Part shown: positions 1 to 5,864 of the stretch, in pieces
Position numbering within the stretch: position 1 is the stretch's first letter
Layout: every line of letters begins with the position of its first letter
Source: an uncultured Oscillospiraceae bacterium
GTDB taxonomy: Bacteria; Bacillota; Clostridia; Oscillospirales; Oscillospiraceae
NCBI GenBank assembly: GCA_934662925.1
Contig: CAKUKL010000098.1
Location: forward strand, 1-6,028
DNA length: 6,028 nucleotides
Direction of reading: 5' to 3'
Position numbers and translations under genes: made by a program
The notes under the pieces: model-generated
Databases searched by the model: none
The model's input: only the letters and a program-made list of their open reading frames with translations
What the model was told of the DNA's origin: nothing

Positions 1-344
1 GTGTAGGACAGGTTGTCCAGCGCGGGCTTCACGGCGCTCACCTGCTCCTCCGTGATGCCCAGCCGGGCCATGTAGGCCCGGTGGATGCTCATCTCGCCGT
101 TGAGGATGTTTTCCACATTGTGGGCGAAGGTCTGCATGAGGCCCCGATCCCGGGCCTTGAACACGCCGAGGGCGAACACCCGGGCGTAATCGAAGAGATA
201 CAGGTAGTCCTGCAACATGAAATACTGAAATTTTTCGCGGGGGAGGGTACCGTCCCCAATGCCGGTGACAAAGGGGTGGCTCAGGCACTGCGCCCAGATG
301 GGCGCGGCGGCCTCGTGGAGCCGGGCGGAAAAGGATGCGCTCAT
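1..344 (-). CDS. tenA: TenA aminopyrimidine aminohydrolase (thiaminase II family), N-terminal part, cut by window edge
   Basis: TenA proteins hydrolyse aminopyrimidines from degraded thiamine to HMP, which ThiD can phosphorylate; they also have thiaminase II activity. The role is cytosolic salvage. The window holds 114 complete N-terminal codons, about half of the usual 220-230 residues. The all-helical TenA start is clear: HPFVTGIGDGTL at about residues 23-34 and FMLQDYLYLFDYARV at about 42-56. By offset from Bacillus subtilis TenA, D46 matches substrate-binding D44, and Y114 in the NLSYT stretch matches Y112. The catalytic Cys and Glu (C135 and E205 in B. subtilis) lie beyond the left edge, so activity cannot be judged. 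The ATG start is 1 nt after the thiD stop, with AGGAGG (351-356) 6 nt upstream inside thiD, so it is probably translationally coupled. It is the last gene seen in the riboswitch-controlled operon. Family identity is certain from the motifs; completeness is unknown. Confidence 0.95.
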   Translation of the reverse strand, partial: MSASFSARLHEAAAPIWAQCLSHPFVTGIGDGTLPREKFQYFMLQDYLYLFDYARVFALGVFKARDRGLMQTFAHNVENILNGEMSIHRAYMARLGITEEQVSAVKPALDNLSY

Positions 345-345
345 G

Positions 346-1152
346 TCAGCCCTCCTCCCCGATGTAGACGCTCTTCAGGTCGAAGAGGTGGTTCATGGGC
401 CCCCGGCCCCGGCCAAGGTCCAGCATGGCCCCCAGCGCGCCGGAGATATAGGCCTTGGCCCGCTCCACCGCCGTCTCCAGTTCCATGCCTTTGGCCAGAT
501 TGGAGGCGATGGCGCTGGACAGGGTGCAGCCGGTGCCGTGGGTGTTGGGGTTGTCGATGCGGACGCCCCGGAACCAGCGGACTCCGCCGTCCTTCCACAG
601 GAGGTCGTTGGCGTCGTTCAGGTCGTGGCCGCCCTTGCACAGGACGGCGCAGCCGTAGGCTTCGCCGATCCGCCGCGCCGCCGTCTCCATGTCGCCGGGG
701 CTGCGGATGTCCATCCCCGCCAGCAGCTCCGCCTCCGGGATGTTTGGGGTCAGGACCTCCGCCAGCGGCAGCAGCCGCTCCTTCAGCGCGCCCACGGCGT
801 CCGGCCGCAGCAGCGCCGCGCCGGAGGTGGCCACCATGACGTGATCCACCACGATATGCCGCGCACCGTACTGCGTGAGCCTGTCCGCGATGACGGCGAT
901 GAGGTCCGCGGAGGACACCATGCCGATCTTCACCGCGTCGGGGAAAATATCGGTAAACACGGCGTCCAGCTGGTGTTCGAGAAACTGCGGAGTGGATTCC
1001 AGAATGTCAGTGACGCCGGTCGTGTTCTGGGCAGTCAGCGCCGTGACGGCGCTCATGGCGTATACGCCGTTGGCCGTCATGGTCTTGATGTCTGCCTGAA
1101 TACCGGCGCCTCCGCTGGAATCGCTTCCGGCGATCGTCAATGCTGTTCTCAT
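346..1152 (-). CDS. thiD: ThiD hydroxymethylpyrimidine/phosphomethylpyrimidine kinase
   Basis: ThiD phosphorylates HMP to HMP-P and then HMP-PP, the pyrimidine substrate of ThiE; it is cytosolic and ribokinase-like. The protein has 268 residues, the usual size. ALTIAGSDSSGGAGIQADIKT (residues 4-24) is the substrate-binding start typical of ThiD. The anion hole and catalytic Cys are in NTHGTGCTLSSA (203-214), with Cys209. The VMVATSG segment is at 105-111. One oddity: the motif normally read as D-P-V-M appears as D103-H104-V105-M106. I chose the ATG at 1150-1152 because AAAGGAG (1160-1166) sits 7 nt upstream and the protein then begins MRTALTIAG, as relatives do. An in-frame ATG nine codons further upstream has no comparable site. 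The gene follows thiE after a 137-nt gap and ends 1 nt before tenA, which suits a salvage pair: TenA makes HMP and ThiD activates it. Confidence 0.97.
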   Translation of the reverse strand: MRTALTIAGSDSSGGAGIQADIKTMTANGVYAMSAVTALTAQNTTGVTDILESTPQFLEHQLDAVFTDIFPDAVKIGMVSSADLIAVIADRLTQYGARHIVVDHVMVATSGAALLRPDAVGALKERLLPLAEVLTPNIPEAELLAGMDIRSPGDMETAARRIGEAYGCAVLCKGGHDLNDANDLLWKDGGVRWFRGVRIDNPNTHGTGCTLSSAIASNLAKGMELETAVERAKAYISGALGAMLDLGRGRGPMNHLFDLKSVYIGEEG

Positions 1153-1289
1153 TTGTATGCTCCTTTCGTCTGACAGCAATGATTTTGTAGAGCGACAGAA
1201 GGTGGTGCCCCCGGTCTGCCGCTATAGGAGCCGCTTCCCCGGCCGTGCGTCCTGTCGGAACGGTCAGGCTGCGGATACGGCTCCGAAGA
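1153..1289 (-). other. thiE-thiD intergenic spacer with a 7-bp inverted repeat
   Basis: This 137-nt stretch is the only sizeable gap inside the operon. On the minus strand GGAGCCG (1278-1284) is complementary to CGGCTCC (1227-1233), with 44 nt between the arms. There is no T tract behind the second arm, so it is not a standard terminator. I see no second TPP aptamer (no CTGAGA or GGATAATGCC core) and no convincing -35/-10 pair. The last bases hold the thiD ribosome binding site. It may be an mRNA structure or simply a remnant spacer. Confidence 0.4.
1160..1166 (-). promoter_or_regulatory. Ribosome binding site of thiD (decides the start)
   Basis: On the minus strand AAAGGAG lies 7 nt before the ATG at 1150-1152. 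This spacing selects the start giving MRTALTIAG rather than the in-frame ATG at 1177-1179, which would place the ribosome binding site inside the coding region. Confidence 0.8.
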
Positions 1290-1931
1290 TCAGCGCGTAA
1301 CGGCGCTGAGTGCTTCCTGTTTCAGAGTCCTCGCGGCCCCCGCGATGTCGTCCGCGCCGAAGAGGGCGGAGATCACCGCCACGCCGCGCATCCCGCCGCC
1401 CCGCAGCTCACGGATGTTGTCCAGCGAGATGCCGCCGATGGCCACGGCGGGGATGGTCACGCTGGCGCAGATCTCCCGGAGCTGCGCCGCGGTGATGCGG
1501 ACGGCGTTTTTCTTGGTGGGCGAGGGGAACACCGCCCCCACGCCCAGATAGTCCGCCCCGGCGGCCTGGGCCGCCCGGGCCTGCGCCACGGTCTTGGCCG
1601 TGGCGCCGATGATGAAGTCCCGGCCCGCCCGGGCCCGGATCTCCGCCACCGGGGTGTCTTCGATGCCCACGTGGACGCCGGCCGCGCCGCTTTTCAGCGC
1701 CACGTCCACATTGTCGTCGATGAAGAGGGGCACGCCGTACCGGCGGCACAGCGCCCCCACCTCCATGGCTTCCGATATGAAAGCGTCCTCCGGCAGCCCC
1801 TTTTCCCGGAGCTGCACCATAGTCACGCCGCCCCGCAGGGCGTCCTCGATCTGTTCCAGCAGCGTCTGCCGCCCCACCCACGCCCGGTCCGTCACGGCGT
1901 AGAGCAGCAGCTGATCCGCGCAAAAGTTCAT
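1290..1931 (-). CDS. thiE: ThiE thiamine-phosphate synthase
   Basis: ThiE joins HMP-PP to carboxythiazole phosphate (or HET-P), releasing pyrophosphate and giving thiamine monophosphate. The protein has 213 residues, the normal length, and folds as a TIM barrel. Visible motifs in order: VQLREKG (39-45) for pyrimidine binding; FIDDNVDVAL (70-79), where D73 should be a Mg-pyrophosphate ligand; GVHVGIEDTP (85-94), with D92 as the second Mg-linked Asp; GADYLGVGAVFPSPTKKNA (125-143), with the pyrophosphate-binding Thr/Lys; PAVAIGGIS (161-169); and GVAVISALF (183-191). The usual Asn-Asp of the metal loop is Asp-Asp here (residues 72-73). The ATG overlaps the tenI stop in an ATGA arrangement (1928-1931), implying translational coupling. 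It differs from its paralogue TenI next door by keeping all the Mg-pyrophosphate residues, so this copy is the real coupling enzyme. Confidence 0.97.
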   Translation of the reverse strand: MNFCADQLLLYAVTDRAWVGRQTLLEQIEDALRGGVTMVQLREKGLPEDAFISEAMEVGALCRRYGVPLFIDDNVDVALKSGAAGVHVGIEDTPVAEIRARAGRDFIIGATAKTVAQARAAQAAGADYLGVGAVFPSPTKKNAVRITAAQLREICASVTIPAVAIGGISLDNIRELRGGGMRGVAVISALFGADDIAGAARTLKQEALSAVTR

Positions 1932-2536
1932 GTGTCTCCCTCCGCTCTCTCAAATGCGGCAAAATAGGCCGCCGGGTCGGCGCACTCCATGGCCCCGCTC
2001 ATGACGCAGGCCCCCGCCGCCCCCTGCGCCCGGACGGCGGCGATGTTGTCCGGCCCGATGCCGCCGATGGCGTACACCGGGATGGACACCGCCCCGCACA
2101 CCTCATGCAGGAACTCCAGCCCTCGGGGGGGCAGGCCGGGCTTACAGCCGGTGGCGAAAATGTGCCCGGCGGTGACGTAGGTGCAGCCCAGCAGTTCCGC
2201 CTCCCGGGCCTCTTCTACACTGTGGCAGGACGCGCCGAGCATTTCGAAATGCTTCCGCTCCTCCCCGCTCATGTCCCGCAGGACGTGCATGGGCACGTGG
2301 AGGGCGGGTGCGTCCAGCGCCAGCGCCGTCCGGACGAAGCTGTGGAGGATGCAGTTCACGCCCCGGGCCTTGCAGACGGCCATGACCCGGGCCGCGAGGG
2401 CCTCGTACTCAAGTTCCGGAAGGTCCTTTTCCCGCAGGATGATCCCCCGGGGGCGGCAGGCGGCCAGCGCGTCTACCCGCTCCAGGAAGTCCCCCCGGCA
2501 CAGCTTCCGGTGGGTCACACACAGCAGCTCAGACAT
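1928..2536 (-). CDS. tenI: TenI thiazole tautomerase (ThiE-like fold)
   Basis: TenI aromatises the ThiG product, converting the 2-carboxy-thiazolidine form of the thiazole phosphate into the aromatic carboxythiazole phosphate used by ThiE. The protein has 202 residues. The diagnostic match to B. subtilis TenI is in the C-terminal half: YVTAGHIFATGCKPGLPPRG (120-139), where H125 sits where TenI has its catalytic His in a GHVF motif, then SIPVYAIGGIGPDN (151-164) and GACVMSGAM (175-183). The ThiE Mg-pyrophosphate motifs are missing: the region equivalent to NDxVDVAL reads LHSFVRTALAL (64-74), and GVHVGxED is replaced by ALHVPMHV (78-85). That argues against thiamine-phosphate synthase activity, although automatic pipelines often call such proteins ThiE. 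The start overlaps the thiH end by 8 nt and the stop overlaps thiE by 4 nt. The location between thiGH and thiE mirrors its step in the pathway. Confidence 0.9.
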   Translation of the reverse strand: MSELLCVTHRKLCRGDFLERVDALAACRPRGIILREKDLPELEYEALAARVMAVCKARGVNCILHSFVRTALALDAPALHVPMHVLRDMSGEERKHFEMLGASCHSVEEAREAELLGCTYVTAGHIFATGCKPGLPPRGLEFLHEVCGAVSIPVYAIGGIGPDNIAAVRAQGAAGACVMSGAMECADPAAYFAAFERAEGDT

Positions 2537-3782
2537 AGAGATAGTCGTTCAGGACGGGCTGGAGCCCCTCCGCCGCGATGTCCGCGTACATTTTCTCCAT
2601 GCTGCGGCCGTCGTTGATCTCGAACTGTTCGTCTCCGGCCTCGCCGTCCGTCTCCTTTCCGGTGTACTTCTGCTCGTGGTCGCCAATGCCGGTGGACACG
2701 CCGGCGGACACCTTGGTGGCGGCGATCTTCACGATGCCGTTGCGGAAGGACGCGCTCTCCCGGGAGGACACGGTGATACCCACGAAGGGCAGGAACATGC
2801 GGTAGGCGCACAACACCTGACAGAGCTGCTTCTCCCCCACATCCAGCGGGTTGATCTTATCATTGTTAATGATGGGCCGCAGCCGGGGACAGGACAAGGA
2901 CATCTCCGCCTGCGGGTACTTGCGCTGCAAATAGTAGACGTGGAGGGCGCTGGCCAGCGCGTCCCGCCGGAAATCGCTCAGCCCCAGCAGCGCCGAGAAC
3001 CCCGCGCCCCGCATCCCGCCCCGGAGGGCCCGCTCCTGCGCGTCGAAACGGTAGGGCCATACCCGCTTGTGGCCCATAAGGTGAAGAGTCTCGTACTTTT
3101 CGATGTCGTAGGTCTCCTGAAACACGGTGACGTAGTCCGCGCCGCATTCGTGGAGATAGCGGTACTCGTCGGTGTTGACGGGGTAGATCTCCAGCCCCAC
3201 CATGCGGAAGTACTTCCGGGCCAGTCTGCAGGCCTCGCCGATGTACTCCACGCCGCTCTGCGACCGGCTCTCGCCGGTCAAAAGCAGGATCTCCTCCATG
3301 CCGGAGTCGGCGATGACCTTCATTTCCTTTTCGATCTGCTCCATGGTGAGCTTCATGCGCCGGATGTGGTTGTAGCAGTTGAAGCCGCAGTACACGCAGT
3401 AATTTTCGCAGTAGTTGGCGATATAGAGAGGCGTGAAGAGATACACCGTGTTGCCGAAGTGGCGGCTGGTCTCCACCCGGGCCCGCTGGGCCATTTCCTC
3501 CAGAAAGGGCTCCGCCGCCGGGGACAGGAGGGCCTTGAAGTCCTCCAGCGTGCAGGTCTCGCGCTCCAGCGCCGCCCGCACATCCCGTGCGGTGTAGACG
3601 GAGTAGTCGTAGCCGTTCACCTGCTCCATGACCTTCCGGCAGACGTCCGATTCGATCTGCTCCATGCCGGGCAGGTACTCCATGGGGTCTTTTCTGCTGG
3701 ATGGGTCGTTTTCCAGACGGTGCTTTTTCGCCAGCGCCGCCTCCGACAGGTATTCAGAGTCCACAAGGAACTGGTTTTCCAT
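2529..3782 (-). CDS. thiH: ThiH 2-iminoacetate synthase (radical SAM tyrosine lyase)
   Basis: ThiH cleaves tyrosine with S-adenosylmethionine to give dehydroglycine (2-iminoacetate) for ThiG, and p-cresol as by-product. This is the oxygen-sensitive, anaerobe-type route that replaces glycine oxidase ThiO. The protein has 417 residues, about 40 more than E. coli ThiH, with the extra length at the N-terminus. The radical SAM cluster motif is C125-x3-C129-x2-C132 within YCENYCVYCGFN. FGNTVYLFTPLY (109-120) precedes it, and LLLTGE (166-171), VFQETYD (220-226), GLSDFR (267-272) and CPRLRP (298-303) are family landmarks. The ending GLQPVLNDYLYV fits ThiH. The extra C-terminal cysteine cluster of the related HydG is absent, which excludes that family. 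The ATG is 13 nt after the thiG stop with a G-rich site before it, and the 3' end overlaps tenI by 8 nt. It needs a low-potential electron donor such as flavodoxin. Confidence 0.97.
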   Translation of the reverse strand: MENQFLVDSEYLSEAALAKKHRLENDPSSRKDPMEYLPGMEQIESDVCRKVMEQVNGYDYSVYTARDVRAALERETCTLEDFKALLSPAAEPFLEEMAQRARVETSRHFGNTVYLFTPLYIANYCENYCVYCGFNCYNHIRRMKLTMEQIEKEMKVIADSGMEEILLLTGESRSQSGVEYIGEACRLARKYFRMVGLEIYPVNTDEYRYLHECGADYVTVFQETYDIEKYETLHLMGHKRVWPYRFDAQERALRGGMRGAGFSALLGLSDFRRDALASALHVYYLQRKYPQAEMSLSCPRLRPIINNDKINPLDVGEKQLCQVLCAYRMFLPFVGITVSSRESASFRNGIVKIAATKVSAGVSTGIGDHEQKYTGKETDGEAGDEQFEINDGRSMEKMYADIAAEGLQPVLNDYLYV

Positions 3783-3795
3783 GCGTCCCGCCCCC

Positions 3796-4572
3796 TTAGT
3801 CCCGCAGGAAGCCCGTCAGCGGGTCAGAGGCGGAGGCTCCCCGGGTCAGCACCCGGCCAAGGCCGGAGAGATAGGCCTTCCGGCCCGCCTCGATGGCCTG
3901 ACGGAAGGCCGCCGCCATCAGGGGCAGGTCCCCCGCCGTGGCCAGCGCCGTGTTGGCCATGATGGCCGCCGCGCCCATCTCCATGGCCTCGCATGCCTGA
4001 GAAGGGCGGCCGATGCCCGCGTCCACGATGATGGGCAGGTCGATCTCGTCGATGAGGATCTGGATGAAATCCCTTGTGGCAAGGCCCTTGTTGGAGCCGA
4101 TGGGCGCAGCCAGCGGCATGACGGCCGCCGCCCCGGCATTGGCAAGGTCCCGGGCTGTATTCAGGTCGGGGTACATGTACGGCATGACCACAAAGCCCTC
4201 TCGGGCCAGCGTCTCTGTGGCGCGGATGGTCTCCTGATTGTCGGGCAGCAGGTACTTGGAGTCCCGCATGATCTCGATCTTCACAAAGTCGCCGCAGCCC
4301 AGCTCCCGGGCCAGCCGGGCGATACGCACCGCCTCCTCGGCGTTCCGGGCGCCGGAGGTATTGGGCAGAAGGGTCACGCCCTCGGGAATGTAGTCGAGGA
4401 TATTCTCCTGCTCCCGGGTGTTGGCCCGGCGGACCGCCAGCGTGATGATCTCCGCCCCGGCGTCCCGCACCGCGGCTTCGATGAGCTTCAGCGAATATTT
4501 GCCGGAGCCGAGAATAAAGCGGGAGGAAAATCCGTGCCCGCCGATCACCAGTTTATCCTGATCTGTCGTCAT
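3796..4572 (-). CDS. thiG: ThiG thiazole synthase
   Basis: ThiG condenses 1-deoxy-xylulose 5-phosphate, dehydroglycine and the thiocarboxylate sulfur of ThiS into the thiazole phosphate tautomer. The protein has 258 residues, the normal size, and folds as a TIM barrel that works in complex with ThiS and, in ThiH-type organisms, ThiH. Landmarks: FILGSGKY (19-26), ITLAVRR (43-49), [17 protein letters not shown] (69-85), then FVKIEIM (96-102), where K98 corresponds to the Schiff-base lysine. LLPDNQETI (108-116), [13 protein letters not shown] (152-164), [11 protein letters not shown] (181-191) and MANTAL (205-210) make up the phosphate-binding and active-site loops. The start is supported by GAGGGA (4580-4585) 7 nt before the ATG. 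The gap from thiF is 36 nt and AT-rich, and thiH follows after 13 nt. No residues look missing. Confidence 0.98.
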   Translation of the reverse strand: MTTDQDKLVIGGHGFSSRFILGSGKYSLKLIEAAVRDAGAEIITLAVRRANTREQENILDYIPEGVTLLPNTSGARNAEEAVRIARLARELGCGDFVKIEIMRDSKYLLPDNQETIRATETLAREGFVVMPYMYPDLNTARDLANAGAAAVMPLAAPIGSNKGLATRDFIQILIDEIDLPIIVDAGIGRPSQACEAMEMGAAAIMANTALATAGDLPLMAAAFRQAIEAGRKAYLSGLGRVLTRGASASDPLTGFLRD

Positions 4573-4604
4573 ATCAAAATCCCTCTTTCCGTAAAATCAA
4601 AATC
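4573..4604 (-). repeat. Short direct repeat in the thiF-thiG spacer
   Basis: The 9-mer GATTTTGAT (minus strand) occurs twice, at 4596-4604 and 4573-4581, flanking the thiG ribosome binding site. The AT-rich spacer stands out from the GC-rich genes around it. It probably keeps the ribosome binding site unstructured; no specific function is shown. Confidence 0.4.
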
Positions 4605-4608
4605 ATCG

Positions 4609-5250
4609 TCACGGCTCCGTCTCGCCGGTCAGCAGGCGGATGATCATGTGGGCCTCGTGGGCGGCGCACACCAGCACCCGGGAGGACACCAGCCCGCTCC
4701 CGTCGTCCACGTCCGACGTGCCGTCGCCGCAGAGATAGAACCGCTTCGTTACTCGGCGGGTGGAAATACGGTTGGCCGAGTCGAACCCGGCCATGCCCGA
4801 CGCCGCCACCAGATACTTATTCGGGAACCGCTCCAGCACGCCGTTGACCAGCATGGCCTTGGCCTCCGGCCGGTCGAAGGCCTCGCAGATCACGTCCGCG
4901 CCCGCCAGAAGCGTTTCAAAATTGTCCTCCGTGATGCGCTCCGCGTGGGGTTCAAGCTCCGTATAGGGCGCGATGGCCCGGAGGTTTTCCGCCAGCGCCG
5001 CCGCTTTCAGCTCGCCCACCTGACGGGCCAGATACTGCTGGCGGTTCAGGTTGGACACGTCCACCCGGTCGAAGTCGATGAGGATGAGCCGCCCCACCCC
5101 CGCCCGGGCCAGCGCGATGGCCACGTTGGAGCCAAGGCCGCCGAGACCGCAGACGGCCACCGTCGCGGCGCACAGTTTCCGCTGGCGCTCCGCGCCATGC
5201 TTTTCCGCCAGCGCCCGCAGAAATTCCTCTCTCGTGGGAATCGCACCCAT
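4609..5250 (-). CDS. thiF: ThiF sulfur-carrier ThiS adenylyltransferase, short zinc-motif-free form
   Basis: ThiF is an E1-like enzyme that adenylates the C-terminal glycine of ThiS so that sulfur can be loaded as a thiocarboxylate. The protein has 213 residues, shorter than E. coli ThiF (about 250) and like the short clostridial form. VAVCGLGGLGSNVAIALARA (31-50) holds the nucleotide-binding G-x-G-G-L-G-S-N. LILIDFDRVDVSNLNRQQYL (55-74) carries the ATP/Mg residues D59, D61, N69, R70 and Q71, typical of E1 enzymes. The paired CxxC zinc motifs of E. coli ThiF are absent. Cys174 in YLCGDGTSD lies about where E. coli has the Cys that links to ThiS, but this is a positional guess. I chose the ATG at 5248-5250, 1 nt after the thiS stop, because the protein then starts MGAIPTREEF, fitting operon packing; a longer in-frame start at 5316 would run deep into thiS. 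Confidence is high for E1/ThiF and somewhat lower for the sulfur-transfer details. Confidence 0.93.
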   Translation of the reverse strand: MGAIPTREEFLRALAEKHGAERQRKLCAATVAVCGLGGLGSNVAIALARAGVGRLILIDFDRVDVSNLNRQQYLARQVGELKAAALAENLRAIAPYTELEPHAERITEDNFETLLAGADVICEAFDRPEAKAMLVNGVLERFPNKYLVAASGMAGFDSANRISTRRVTKRFYLCGDGTSDVDDGSGLVSSRVLVCAAHEAHMIIRLLTGETEP

Positions 5251-5251
5251 A

Positions 5252-5446
5252 TCAGCCGCCCCCCACGAAGCTGACCACTTCCACGCAGTCGTCGTCGATG
5301 AGAACCGTCTCGCCATAGCGTGCTTTGGGCAAGATGTCTCCGTTGCGCTCCACCGCCACCCGGGCCGTGTCGCAGTTCAGCTCCGCCAGACACTCCGCCA
5401 CGGTCCTGCCCGCCGCGTCCAGCTCTTTGCCGTTGATCTTTACCAT
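5252..5446 (-). CDS. thiS: ThiS sulfur-carrier protein
   Basis: ThiS is a ubiquitin-fold carrier whose C-terminal glycine is adenylated by ThiF and turned into a thiocarboxylate that donates sulfur to ThiG. The protein has 64 residues, the usual size. It begins MVKINGKEL, shows TVAECLAEL (15-23), VAVERNGDILPKARY (31-45) and DDDCVEVVSFVGGG (51-64). The exposed Gly-Gly tail needed for activation is present, with one extra Gly in front. The ATG at 5444-5446 has AGGAGG (5455-5460) 8 nt upstream. Another ATG at 5451-5453 is too close to that site and out of frame. It is the first gene behind the riboswitch terminator, and thiF starts 1 nt after its stop. Confidence 0.96.
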   Translation of the reverse strand: MVKINGKELDAAGRTVAECLAELNCDTARVAVERNGDILPKARYGETVLIDDDCVEVVSFVGGG

Positions 5447-5454
5447 CAGACATT

Positions 5455-5460
5455 CCTCCT
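5455..5460 (-). promoter_or_regulatory. Ribosome binding site of thiS
   Basis: AGGAGG on the minus strand lies 8 nt before the thiS ATG and 6 nt after the riboswitch terminator T tract. It is outside the terminator stem, so control is expected at transcription termination rather than by hiding this site. Confidence 0.85.
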
Positions 5461-5466
5461 TACATG

Positions 5467-5501
5467 AAAAAAACGGAAGGCCACCCGTTGGTTACCTTCC
5501 G
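5467..5501 (-). terminator. Riboswitch-linked intrinsic terminator (attenuator)
   Basis: On the minus strand CGGAAGG (5495-5501) pairs with CCTTCCG (5474-5480), with a 14-nt interior that can add an ACC/GGT pairing. Seven T residues (5467-5473) follow directly. It lies between the TPP aptamer and thiS, the expected place for an expression platform: TPP binding should favour this hairpin and stop transcription before thiS. Confidence 0.9.
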
Positions 5502-5509
5502 CTTGCAAG

Positions 5510-5612
5510 CGCGTTGTCCCTACGTTGGCATTATCCAAATCAGGTTCCCGGGTCGAAGGTCATACCTCCCTCTCAGCCTGTCCGGTCCTGAGACCTCAAG
5601 CTCCCCGTCTTC
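5510..5612 (-). ncRNA. TPP riboswitch aptamer (THI element)
   Basis: The minus strand carries the THI-box core in order: CGGGGAG (about 5601-5606... read towards lower numbers), CTGAGA (5571-5576), ACCTGATTTGGATAATGCC (5526-5544) and ACGTAGGGA (5517-5525). Pairings I can draw: P2 from CGGGG with the CCCG near 5548-5551; P3 from GCUUG with CAGGC enclosing GGUC-UCAG-GACC; an optional P3a from GGAGGU-AUG-ACCUUC with one G-U pair; and P5 from UUGG-AUAAUG-CCAA. I cannot draw a strong P1; only about three pairs (UUG with CAA) are apparent. It binds thiamine pyrophosphate and should repress the operon when the vitamin is plentiful. The ends given are approximate. Confidence 0.95.
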
Positions 5613-5616
5613 AATT

Positions 5617-5652
5617 TTATCTCATAGTACACCCCGCGCCGCCCGCTGTCAA
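5617..5652 (-). promoter_or_regulatory. Sigma-A-type promoter of the thi operon
   Basis: On the minus strand a perfect -35 box TTGACA (5647-5652) is followed after exactly 17 bp by TACTAT (5624-5629), a four-of-six match to the -10 consensus. The expected start is an A near 5617, only a few bases before the aptamer, leaving almost no extra leader. Placement upstream of the riboswitch supports it strongly. Confidence 0.85.
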
Positions 5653-5798
5653 TCGCTCTCGTCCCACAATTTCAGGTTTTCGCCCTTATCGGAATATACA
5701 GCAAATTCCGTGCCAGCTGTTTTTGCCGGAAAATCGTGGGTCTTGCCCGGAAAGCTGTCTACTTTGTAGCCGCCGTTATCTAAAAAGTAGCCATTCAA
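5649..5798 (-). pseudogene. Orphan C-terminal reading frame, unrecognised, no usable start
   Basis: A minus-strand frame reads GYFLDNGGYKVDSF from 5792, continues through TAGTEFAVYSDKGENLKLWD, and ends with TGA at 5649-5651, about 47 codons. The composition looks protein-like (aromatic, Gly, Asp, Lys) and the DNA is AT-richer than the neighbouring genes. No ATG or GTG is in frame and no ribosome binding site is visible. The only candidate start, TTG at 5796-5798, sits in the flavodoxin terminator T tract. An ATG at 5792-5794 is in another frame and stops after four codons. I do not recognise the family. It may be the tail of a decayed or truncated gene, or chance openness in a spacer. Its stop codon overlaps the -35 box of the thi promoter. 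Confidence 0.3.
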
Positions 5799-5843
5799 AA
5801 AAACGCAGACCGCCCCGGCCGCGCATACGCGCGGCCGGGGCGG
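5797..5843 (-). terminator. Intrinsic terminator behind the flavodoxin gene
   Basis: Positions 5810-5824 and 5829-5843 form a perfect 15-bp, almost all G/C stem with a 4-nt loop. On the minus strand it is followed, after six bases (TCTGCG), by seven T residues (5797-5803). It starts 21 nt after the flavodoxin stop. The spacer before the T tract is longer than ideal, but the stem is very stable. It should insulate the thi operon from flavodoxin transcription. Confidence 0.85.
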
Positions 5844-5864
5844 CCAAAGGTTTCCCTCTCTTTT

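Noticed and set aside
2529..3782. HydG (hydrogenase maturation) instead of ThiH
   Set aside because: The C-terminal cysteine cluster of HydG is missing and the gene sits within thiSFG and thiE.
2181..3962. Plus-strand open frame of 593 codons
   Set aside because: It lies opposite tenI, thiH and the end of thiG, shows no recognisable motif, and is low-complexity in places. It is an antisense shadow of GC-rich coding DNA.
3628..5274. Plus-strand open frame of 548 codons
   Set aside because: Antisense shadow of thiG and thiF, with no family motif and no matching promoter or ribosome binding site.
5251..5316. Longer thiF start at 5316
   Set aside because: It would overlap thiS by more than 60 nt; the ATG at 5250 sits 1 nt behind the thiS stop and gives the expected N-terminus.
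5500..5511. Perfect 12-nt palindrome CGCTTGCAAGCG between aptamer and terminator, possibly an operator
   Set aside because: Its loop would be too small for a good RNA hairpin, it abuts the terminator stem, and no regulator is suggested. It is probably part of the riboswitch linker.
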